Shown here: positions 53,555 through 64,000 of the stretch, one piece after another
How positions within the stretch are numbered: position 1 is the stretch's first letter
Layout of the letters: every line of letters begins with the position of its first letter
From: Bathymodiolus brooksi
Lineage: Eukaryota > Mollusca > Bivalvia > Mytilida > Modiolidae
NCBI GenBank assembly: GCA_963680875.1
Contig: OY804578.1
Coordinates: 101,399,689 to 101,463,688, forward strand
Reading direction: 5' to 3'
Length of the DNA: 64,000 nucleotides
Translations under genes and position numbers: made by a program
Notes under the pieces: generated by a model
Database searches by the model: none
Told to the model about the DNA's origin: nothing
What the model saw: the letters and a program-made list of their open reading frames with translations, nothing else

Positions 53555-53800
53555 AACGACACTTTCAACAATATTTCAGTTATATCGTGGCGATCAGTTT
53601 TATTGGTGAAGGAAACAGGAGTACCCAGAGAAAACCAGCGACTTGCCGCAAGTCACTGACAAACTTTGTCACATAACGTTGTATCGAACATGTCTCGCTT
53701 AAGTGGGATTCGAACTCACAACTTTAGTGGTGAAAGGCACTGCATGCATAGGTGGTAATAAATCCAACCTTCATGCGATCACGACCGACGGCCTCTTGAC
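53555..53800 (-). repeat. Family A SINE with full head
   Basis: Keeps the whole head on the minus strand: GGGATTCGAACTCACAAC, GGTGAAAGGCACTGCATGC, and the outer GCGATCACGACCGACGGCC. This copy defines the family's full length of about 245 bp. Confidence 0.75.
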
Positions 53801-53998
53801 ATGAATATAATTGAACTAACATGTAATATGTTGTGAAGTGCAACAATTAATATTATGATAGACCTGCCAGTCTGAATAATGTCTTTTGGTTTAACGTAAG
53901 GAGTAGAATTAAGACAATCATCTATGTATCTTAATAAATAAATTCATATGCAAATGGCGTTCTCTAACAAAATATTGCATCCAGCGAAACACCAATCT

Positions 53999-54315
<317 letters not shown>

Positions 54316-54352
54316 CATATTAATTTAATATTATACCACCTACTTTTGTCAG

Positions 54353-54390
54353 ACCCTAAAGAGACAGAATACACTAACATCCAAATGTGA
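54353..54390 (+). pseudogene. Orphan last exon (EYTNI variant)
   Basis: Acceptor ACTTTTGTCAG, phase 1. It encodes NPKETEYTNIQM with stop TGA. It differs from exon 16 at four residues, all replacements, yet the frame, tyrosine, acceptor and a stop are kept. The change YIDI to YTNI creates Y-x-N, the core of a Grb2-type SH2 site. No upstream exons lie near it. It could be a dead leftover of a deleted paralogue, or an alternative last exon for the gene at 13598. Downstream AATAAA signals are at 54909 and 54966. Confidence 0.78.
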
Positions 54391-55638
54391 ATTTATAAAA
54401 TTTGTAAATAATTTTAACCTTTTCAATGGACCAGTTCCGAAATAGAGATTTCGGTGAAACAATCGTGTTTGTTCCGAATATCAGATTTTCTTGATGTTAT
54501 CTTCCTGTTAGTTGACAGATATTTGTCTCTTGACAAATTCAACTGATAAACTGATGAAAATGAGTAGGTGACAGCTTGGTTATTGTGGACTTATCGGCAC
54601 ATGCCATCTCTGACTGCATCTGCGAAATATCAGCCCATTGTATAGAACATGTCGTCGGTTCCATGTATAAATCAATGCAGACCGTAGCAATAGAGATAGA
54701 TAACATTGCATGTATGAATAGTAGACAGGTCGACTGTTTATTAATATATAAATAATGCTTCTTTATGAAGCCATGAGAAAAGGCAGCACCTTTACGGAAA
54801 CAAAGTCGTTATTAATCAATTTGTTTTAGAATATCGTTTTATATATATTGTAGATATAATTATATTCAGCCTTTCTTAACTATATGAAAAAAACTGTAAA
54901 ATAATAAGAATAAAAAACTTGTTATATTGTTATTTTATGTAGAGGGTGTGTTATGGGTATACTGAAATAAATATGACTACTGCAAAGTAATTTATCACCG
55001 AGGGAGATATATTTTCTACCTTTTTAATAGATAATTTTTCATAAAAACTTAGATATTCTAGCTAATTATATCAAATCTTGAAAACATTGGTTGATACTCC
55101 TAAAGAAAAACATATTTTTTTTAAGAAAATCAAGATCCAGAAGCCGCTTTTGTATTTGTTTGTGTGACATATCTAATCCTAACTCACCAGTTTGTGCATG
55201 AAGCAATGTGATGCCCCCTGTTAAAGCGAAATAGTATCGTTCCGATAGTTATGCCCTTTTTAAATTTGTGTTTTTACATTTTGCTTTGCTTTGTTTTCTG
55301 TAACCTTTTAGGGAAGACAAAATGATTATGTGTTGTAAATCGTATGTATTTCTTTTTCCCGATGAAAAATAAACTGTACTTTATATTGTTATCATGTTTC
55401 ATTTTCCGTCAACTTTAGCGATCAAGAATACGCAAAGAGTTCGTGACAAGTGCGACTGGAGTTTTATAACTTACCAAATATCTACGCGAAGCCCAAGTGA
55501 AAAATAATACCACATAATGTAATTGATTAGAATAGATACGAACAGTAGCATATATATACTGTAAAAACAACGAAATAGTGACCGGATGGTGTGACCATTC
55601 CAACAATGACATTATCCATCATATTAACCAACAAAATA

Positions 55639-55655
55639 CCCCCCCCCCCCCCCCC
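55639..55655. repeat. Poly-C run (17)
   Basis: The equivalent place in the other module (42379-42400) reads CCCCCTCCCCCTTTCTCCCC, so the pure run is a local expansion. Confidence 0.85.
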
Positions 55656-57449
55656 TTCGCAAAAAGATTTACCATTGTTAATTATTAAGAGTGCAATGAT
55701 TGTGACTTAGCAGGAATGCATACGTGAGTATAGATTACTCATACAAGCGGCATTCGTCTGAATGATTCATTAAAGAAGGTAACCGTGAAGTAATGGAGCA
55801 ATATTGCCACTAGTGGAATAGGAACTGCTTGCCTTTCCGGAGCACATGAGTTCACCCCCGGATCTTAGTGGGTTCATGTTACTCGATCTTTAGTTTTAAG
55901 TGTATATTTTGTAGATCGTTGTTTGTCTTATTGTACTTTTTCTTTTTTCGATACACGGATTCTGATATCTTCAAATCTTTTTGCATGTTTATTATATTTC
56001 TTTCATTTGATGTGTATGGAATGTGGTACAAATTAATTGTGTTAGAATTATAATAGAATTTAAGTTAATCATTTGGGAAATTATATACCAAACAGTACTT
56101 ACAAGACTAATAAGAAAAACTGTCATCTTTATAAAATGATTGTTTTTTTATCCCTTTATTGAAGCGTGCTAAACGTTGTTGTATTAATGAATATTCCATT
56201 GAAAATATACCTCTTAGCAATGGTGAAAAATGAGAAAATCAATAAAATATATATTACAAGCAAATAACATTACAGAGAAGAGATTTCTATTATCTCCCCT
56301 TTTCACTATCTTTGCAACATATACCTCAACAACTGAGTAATAACGATGATAGACAATATATGGATGTAAATGAACATGAGAGGTAATTCACTTTTATATC
56401 TTGACATAAATGAACCTTGCCGTAACTACCACATAAATGATACTATAAAAAAAGTACTGGTTTTCCGTATCGTCATATCTAGGTGACCATTTTGAGGGAC
56501 GCTTTATGATGGACCATATTTCCCATTCAGCTAACATTAAGATAAGGATCGTTCCATTGTTTTTTGCGATGTTATGCAGTGCTGACCCCAACATTCCAAT
56601 ACCATTAAAGACTGACATGTGTATAGGAGACAGTACATTTAACCTGTACACTCGATAACTTAATAGATTTCCATAGTGATGATCGCGAGAATTCCCGCCA
56701 TGGCACAATATGGCGGCTTTAACAGAGGACCATTTGAGAGGACGAACGATTGAACTGACCCAAATGACGACTCTAAGAACAAATTTACAATTACATCTTT
56801 GCTCTGTTCATTTATATGATGCTTTCGATGTTAATGACTCTGAATAACAATGTGTTATTTCCAAATGTGAAACCACAAATTGTAAAACATGCAATATTTT
56901 GAACACAGCAATTTAAATAATAAAAAAACTACTTCACAAGTAGTTACGGTAATCTAAGTTGTAAATCTGTTAATATTGTTTAATAGTTAGAGTATAACAT
57001 TTCCGGGTTGATATATATCGATGAAATGAAAGGTAGACTACACAAACGTAGATTCGGTCATCGATCAGGAATCAGTAACAATATTTTACCAGCATGTCTG
57101 ATCATTCGATCTTTTCAGTGACAGTTCGTATCATCAACAAATGATATCATAAGACTACCAATCTAGACGTAGCAAGACGTCTCCGTAGGCAACAAGACTA
57201 CTGAGTAAGATAATTAGAGACATCATATGGTTGTATCGACAGAATTGATGGCATGTGTATTCTCTCTAATCATGCCGTTACCCCAATGAATCGGTGTAGA
57301 CGTTGCTATGATCATTTTAATCTTAAGTATATATCACCTATATCTTCCATGGTATTTCACTACTATTTATGCAGAAGCCGTTGGGAATGCATCACTTTCG
57401 CTCAAAAATATTTTCACTACCCATTCCCAAACTACATTCATGTTTAGAC

Positions 57450-57802
57450 AACCATGTAGGAATCAGAATTCAAATCAATACTACAAGCTTATAACCTTCG
57501 CCAGGGCTGGTTGTGGACGAACATTTACGACAAAAGAGATAATAATATCACATTTTCTATTGAGAAATGTCAATTTAAATGTAGCACCATATGCATATGG
57601 AGTATATATTTCTCAGTTTATGTTATATCCCAGAGCTTGTGGTTCATGTCATGTTTTCCGTGATAGATACTTGCTGCTAACAAGAAAGATACTGAACCGT
57701 GGTTTCCTAGTGGCTAAGTAGATGTCATCACTTAGAAAGTTATGCGGTCGTTATCATGACTTGGTTAACCAAATATCTGTGTCACAAATAACTTGTCACC
57801 TA
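57450..57802 (+). pseudogene. Reverse-transcriptase relic, copy 3
   Basis: Orthologue of 1940-2300: YAYGVYISQFMLYPRACGSC and LLLTRKILNRGFLVAK in one frame, flanked by shifts. Confidence 0.65.
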
Positions 57803-59339
57803 GTTTTCAAAAATAGTAATACTACAGGCGTCATTATTGGAGCAGGAACTGTTCCTTCTCCCGGATCACCAGGGATATAACTGGTTTCTTTTTCTGCATT
57901 CTTACTAAGATGAAGGTCTTGGTGGTACGCACCTCGGCCTTCGCCTGAGTATCTATGCGGAAAAAAATCCCGCTATGCCCGATACGTGCCACTTCATTTA
58001 TTTCAAAAGTACTGTATATTATTCTTTTACATCAAGTCAAATACGTGACACTGATTGGGCACTAATTCAATACGTGACACTGCACTGATTGCACACCAAG
58101 TCAATAATTGTATCTGACCAATTTCACCCTCTTTGTTAAATATTAGACCATTATTTATGTTTATAAAGTCATTTATTACCTTGCCTTGTTGCCTTTTTAT
58201 CAATGACATTGAAATAATTGAAGAATGTAAAAAGTTTTAGAATAATATAACAAAGTTGAATTTCGATTACGAACAAAAGATTGTGTCCTTTGTTCGTATC
58301 TGAAATTGAGTCACCCGCCAATCATTAGTTTTAATATATTACGTGTATACTAATTTTCAAGCAATTGGACTAGATTTGAGAGACTGTGTTCACACTGTGT
58401 CACGTCCATATTGTTTTACTTCACTTTTTGTAATATTTAGTTGTTAGATTGGTCTTGAATTTTTTTATCATATTAATTCGTCTGTTCCATTTTAAGTAAT
58501 TAAAAGTATGCTAATGATAAGTTATTAATGACCATGAAAGCTATCTTGCATGATTATTTTATGAATATTCAAAGTAAGTTTGGGTTAATATGGCCCAGTT
58601 GTTTTAAGGAAAAACATTCTCAAATGAATTTTGGACAACTTATTACAAAATATTAACTTTAAATGATTGTTTGATGGGTGCTTAACCCCATCTGTTATAG
58701 TGTTTATCAGCTATATCGAGGATACGAATAAATTATATCAATCAATTTCCATAACTAGAAGACCTTTAGAAATAAGGCTATTGTGTACCATATAATCAAG
58801 ATAAATAGAGAAATAGTAGAGAGGAAATACTGTAAATATTGAATTTTATGTTGTTTTCTTTTAAGATATCATAAATCTTTAAAGGCTCGATGAATATTGT
58901 TTTTGTTATTGTATTTGAAAAGATGTCACATTAGATTGTACTTTAAATGAATAAATTGACATATGAATGGGTAAATATACTGTCCCTCAGTGTTGACAGT
59001 TTTTTGAATTATTTAAATCATATAAATGTAAGAAAACTTCCTGCTTTTTTATCGCGTTGGTGTCATTTAGTCCTCAATATATATACTGAACCGTAATAGA
59101 AACACCGTATTTTCAAAGTTTGCAAAAATCATCATGATAAATTGGTGATTTGTGTGTGCTTGAAGCACATAGATCGTGTCTTAAAAACACATCTTACGGT
59201 TGGTTGAGTACTTTAACTTAGGCGAAGATATTGGGTCCTGGGTCGTGTTTAAAAACATGAAATAATCGTACAAATCGTACCAATCCCTGCTTATTTAAGA
59301 CACAGAACATTCAAAGGTTGTCATTGCCACTATTGAACG

Positions 59340-60410
59340 CCAGTCTATTGCAGCTCACAGGTTGCCATTGCCACTATTGAACGCCAGTCTATTGCACCAA
59401 CTATTGTCCTAATCAACGAGAACAAGTCCTATGAACATTGAATGATTGGCAACGGCCTCTATTCGCTACAAAGGCATTTAGCTGTACTTATTAGCACCAC
59501 ACAACGTATTTGGGAATGCTATACGTCACAATCAATACCAATGATTTGACACATAGGGGGTGTCCTAGAGATACAACAGCACGTCAGAATACATATTTTC
59601 GTCGGCAGCATATGAATAATCGAATTACCAGAGGCACGCAAACAATTGACAATCACCAGCGACGAATTAGTGATGACACTGTCCGACGTTGATTGATCAC
59701 CAACACCATAAAATGTCGTCGTCTGACCAGAAGACCCATCCTTACAGTCCACCGTCGTGAAGAACGTCTACAGTGGACTATGCAACATCAATACTGGCGT
59801 CACTAGCAGTGGACGAAAATAATTCTCATATATTGCAATTCCATCGCAGATGACAGAAACAAAGGCGTGGTGAACGCTAGTTCTGTTGCATGTAATATGG
59901 AAAGAGACCCATGGGGAGGAACAAACGTATTAATGTGGAGTAGAATCGGTCTAAGCTTCAAACTTGGACTTGTCATCTTCCAAAGCATCGGCCAAGGCAA
60001 AGATAATGGGGTAATGGGCGTTTTCTACATAGATCAAGGTCTGATACCCTATGTGGGACCATTGGAACGACACTTTTCACCATGACAAAGATCGTGTTCA
60101 TTTTGGAAGAACCACAATCAAAACAACATGGTTGTTATGCCATGACCTGCTCTTAATCCGGGATAAAATCTGATTGAGCATCGGTGGAGTGAGATTCAAA
60201 AACGACTTGATGAATTCCAAGAAAGGTCAACAACGGCAGCTAAACTTGGTGTATTCTTCATCAGAATTTAGGCTCGTATTCCTATGGCATTTATCAACCA
60301 TTCAATGTGCAGGATATGTGTTGCTGTCATCAACACCAATGCAGAAAATGCACGATGCTTACTTTCGTTCCTCATTTCTTCTAAAATCTGTGATGCATTG
60401 TTGACAAAAG
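59340..60410 (+). pseudogene. Tc1-like transposase relic 2, flank copy 3
   Basis: The fullest N-terminal part of this subfamily: RGCPRDTTARQNTYFRRQHM, then NNRITRGTQTIDNHQRRISD and RRPILTVHRREERLQWTM, later ERDPWGGTNVLMWSRIGLSF. Stops interrupt it (TGA in RRQ...VRR*). A 50-bp stretch near 59323-59395 (GCCACTATTGAACGCCAGTC) is duplicated in tandem. Confidence 0.8.
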
Positions 60411-60894
60411 TAACCGAAAAAAACATTTATTTTAGAAACTTGTGATGTTTAGAAATCTGCTTGAAATGAATTTCCTATATTTATAATTAAAGTTGACAGT
60501 CATGAAAATAAAGTTGGTGCGAAGTTTCCTTGGCGGTTCAGTATTAACATAGTTTTTTTCACACCAGTAATTATTTGAAGTGTAATAAAGCTTCCTGCTT
60601 CATAATCGTCTGGATCACATTTAATCCTCATTATATATATTAAACAGCTGAAAAACGCCGTTTTTCTAAAATTTTGCAACTAAACTCATTCTAAAAACTA
60701 AATTAGTGATATTAATTTGTGTGGATCACGTAAATCAGCTATATAATTATCCCTCATTACATTTTTTGAAACATTTTACGAATGACCTGGTATTTTAACT
60801 TAGGCGAAGATACTAGGTCTCGAGATGGTCGTGTTCAAAAACATGAAAAGCTCGTGCAAATCCTATTGGATTTTGCATATTTAGGACGCAGTAA

Positions 60895-61230
60895 AAAGAT
60901 GAGCAATATGGACCTCATTGAAAAACCGGGGTGTACTCAGGCACCTGCTAAGGGTAATCAATGCCTTCCTTTTATTAGACACCCGCCATGCTAGTCATGT
61001 AGTAAATAGTTGTTGGACACCACTATGCGCAAACAAACACACGTAAAGTTAATAAAAGATGAGCCCTCCTACAAACAACTGGAGGTAAAAACGAACCGAA
61101 CATCAGTTTATGCGGAAATCGTAGCGCAACAGTAACGTATGGACATATGAAAGGATAACATATTGGACATCACATACGCAAACATGCACAAACAAACATA
61201 GGAAGACATGACAAACAACTAGATGCAAAG
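60895..61230. repeat. Interspersed repeat, flank copy 3
   Basis: Orthologue of 9340-9655. Confidence 0.7.
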
Positions 61231-61269
61231 ATGAACCGAGCCAAAGTCTATGGGAAATATATGACGAAC

Positions 61270-62190
61270 AAACAGTGTCAGCGACTTAAAGTTGTCTTCC
61301 TAGAGTTTCAGTGCCACGTACGTTCCTCAAAAACATATGAATAATTAATTTACTAGAGCCAAGCAAGCATCACGAGAGACAATTGGCAACCACCAGGAAC
61401 CAATTAGTGATGACAATTGATCGCCAACAACACAAGATGTCATTGTCCGACCAGAAACCCCTTTTTCTCGCAGCTTGTCATCGTCCTAAGCGTATACAGT
61501 GGACTATGCCACGTTTAAACTGGAATCATTAGCAGTGAAGGAATAGCATATAAGATGAAAGTCGATGTTGCATTACCATCACAGATGACAGAAACAGTGT
61601 CTGGTGAAGAAATGTTGAACGCCGTTACATGCCTCATGGACAGAGACTCATAGGGTGGACCAAAATCACAATGTGGAATAGAATTGGTCTAAGCTATAAA
61701 CTTGGACCTATCATCTTTCAGAAAATATGCCAAATGCAATGCAAAGGTAATTTGGGTATGGCCGCTGTCTACATATATCAAGTTCGGACACCCAATGCGA
61801 TACATTGTTTGCACGTCGTCGGAACTACACTTTACAGCATGAGCAAGAGCAAGAGCCAAGAGAGATTTTATTCAGCATACCAACACAAATGTTATGCCGT
61901 GGCCTGCTCTCAGTCTGTGTTTAAACCTGATTGAACGCTCTGAGATGAGATTAAAGACGACGTAATGAAGTATAATATATGCCAACAACTGCTGCAGAAT
62001 CTGATAAATCCTTCTTGAGGGTTTGGGCTTGTAATTCTACGGCATTTATCAACCACTGCATTTGTTCAATGTACCAGAGATATGTTGCTGTAAATAACAC
62101 CAATGGAGGACATACGCGATGCTTACTTTCGTTCCTCATTTCTTCTCAAACATGTGATGCATTGTTAACAAAGGTATCCGAAAAAAACAT
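61270..62190 (+). pseudogene. Tc1-like transposase relic 3, flank copy 3
   Basis: Orthologue of 9700-10640. WNRIGLSYKLGPIIFQK is still readable, and the C-terminal run is the best kept of the three: INHCICSMYQRYVAVNNTNG then GHTRCLLSF, as at the end of Tc1 transposases. Confidence 0.78.
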
Positions 62191-64000
62191 TTTAGAAACT
62201 AGTTATGCTTAGAAATCTTCTTGAAATGACATTCCGATAATTATTATTAAGATTGCTATGAATCAAGATATAGTTGGCTTAGGCTTTATCTATGCGAAGT
62301 TTCTTTTGGGGTGCAACATAGATATGTTTTTTCCACACCAATAATTTGGCTAATGAATTCTATATTGATATGTAACCTCAGGAATGTAATTATATAGCCT
62401 GAATGTTATTTATAAAGCATTTTTTTCGTGTAATGTGGTGCCGTTGGGATTGGAACTCCCTTTTCATATATTCCCTCGACATGAAAGGCAATCCCATTCA
62501 TTTGTTAAAATACAAACAATAATTACAGATTAATCTGTATCGGCTTGTAGAAATATGACCTTTTGATATATCATTGGTTAAACATTCTCACACATTGATG
62601 TATTGAAGTGGAACATTTTCGACCCACTCATATGTTTGAAAGCTGATAAAATGGACCCATTCCAGTAGCAAGTGACTACCCGATTCCCACCTCCTTTGTG
62701 TGTTTGTCTCGGTGTAACCAGGTTTCCCCTGTCTACTGAATAAAACGGATCTTCTATTGTAAAATAAACTTAAAAACTGGGTTAAACTTATTTTTTATTG
62801 CACCAGCTTTGAATTGTATAACTTCCCATTTTCATTCGGATTTATTTTTCTTCCATGGAGTTGAAACGAGGATAAAATGCCACACTGAGCATGTCTCTAT
62901 TCTATAAATAGCCACCATTGAACTGTAACATGTTTGCGATATCATTTCCATTTAAAGGAATACGGATCTGTCCATATGTTTCAGGTGAGGTTTTAAATTT
63001 GTTTCAACTTTTTTTTATTAGATTTCTATACTTTCTTAGCTGCATGCACTATGACTAGGATATTGCAGACATAATAATATATCAGATTGGATACTTGTAA
63101 CACCCCCATGTAAGGGGAATATTGTTCATTCAAACTGAGTTGAAATAAATAATAGAAACGTTAAGTAGTTTAAGACTGGTAGTACATTTTAAATATGAAT
63201 ATAAATTGTAAGTATTCGTAGATATACTTAAGCTTTATTATTCTACAGACACAATATTAGAAATGTACTGGTGCCGTGGTGGCAGTATTAGGTGCCGTGC
63301 CACTATTTATTCCCTTAAATAATTTCTGATATTCGTGTATATAATTTGTTTTCTCAGGAAGTCAGTTTTTAATATTTTGACTTTGGGCGTACTTGGTGAA
63401 GGTTATTGACGAAACATGTCATGCCAAAGAAATTGAACATTTTCGTCTGTTAGGATCTTATTTCGGAAATGTCATTAAGCAGAAAAAAAACCTCTCATGA
63501 CTACATTTTTTACGACATCAAAACAAGTGGCCGTCGTATTATATTATGGTTGTGTCGTCGTCTGTGAAAAAAATGGCCGTCGTGCGATAACTTTAGTTGT
63601 AGTTGACTGATCCTTCTGTATTTTAAGCACAATATAATTATTTTGATATTTACCTCTGACAACGGGAGCAACCACTACCGGTGTAATAGTGGATACGTCT
63701 ATTTTATACTAAGTTTTATTTACATACAACACATAGAATAAAAGCAAAAATATGTTTAACAAAATGTTCACAGTGTGAAATTAGTATGTCAATATAAGTA
63801 GACCATTGATAGTTTCCATACAGTAATACGATAAAAAGAATCATAAGAGTTTGAGGGTTATTGATATTGGTATAATATTTTTAAAAGGCGTCTAAATGGA
63901 GCCTAAATTCCTCAATTTAACATATTCAGAAAGAAATGGAAATAAATTTAAGACAAAAACGTTGTAAGTAAAAGCATTAACATCCCTTAAATGGAAGGCA

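Larger units (their letters stand above)
55778..64000 (+). repeat. Flank block, copy 3 (cut by window end)
   Basis: Matches copy 1 up to 12502 (window end). The right part (62190-64000) is close to copy 1 base for base, including the 200 bp lost in copy 2. Smaller gaps relative to the other copies exist near 58650-58850. Confidence 0.9.

Overview
This is a window of an animal nuclear genome, most likely a bivalve mollusc. The base composition is AT-rich, and the single convincing gene is split into many small exons with consensus GT/AG borders. The rest is packed with old repeats: tRNA-headed SINEs, Tc1-type transposase relics, retroelement relics and fold-back elements. Several of these, especially the one at the left edge of the window, resemble families I know from mussel-type (mytilid) genomes. 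The species itself cannot be fixed from the sequence.

The gene lies on the + strand from 13598 to 41028. It encodes a single-pass cell-surface receptor: signal peptide, a row of immunoglobulin (Ig) domains each on its own phase 1-1 exon, a transmembrane exon, and a cytoplasmic tail built from three exon pairs plus a short last exon. The tail is the most interesting part. Each pair is a short phase 1-2 exon followed by a tyrosine-bearing phase 2-1 exon, so each pair is a frame-neutral cassette. Two of the tyrosine exons carry two YxxL motifs spaced 8 and 9 residues apart, which is the layout of an immunoreceptor ITAM. The last exon carries a further YxxI. Two Ig exons are broken: one by a stop codon exactly at the second canonical cysteine, the other by a one-base frameshift. 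Two more survive only as fossils. All intact exons joined without the broken ones give an open frame of 586 residues with four Ig domains.

The surroundings are a large duplication. A flank block is present three times (1-12500, 42516-52330, 55778-64000). The module holding the last exon and its downstream sequence is present twice (39387-42515 and 52355-55777). The order [flank]-[gene]-[last-exon module]-[flank]-[last-exon module]-[flank] is what is left of a tandem receptor-gene array in which one gene was deleted down to its final exon. The deletion join lies on a 15-bp-arm inverted repeat. From the repeat register, a further paralogue's signal-peptide exon is predicted about 1.1 kb past the right edge, and another paralogue's last exon about 1.5 kb before the left edge.

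The flank blocks contain no credible host gene. They hold seven decayed Tc1-like transposase copies and three copies of a reverse-transcriptase relic. One block also carries a 1.26-kb insertion made of palindromes and tRNA-Leu-derived SINEs. The introns hold a 55-bp minisatellite of about 26 units, a 1.28-kb TTAA-flanked element, a LINE 3' fragment and two very long AATC microsatellites that end 37-38 bases before the two last-exon acceptors.
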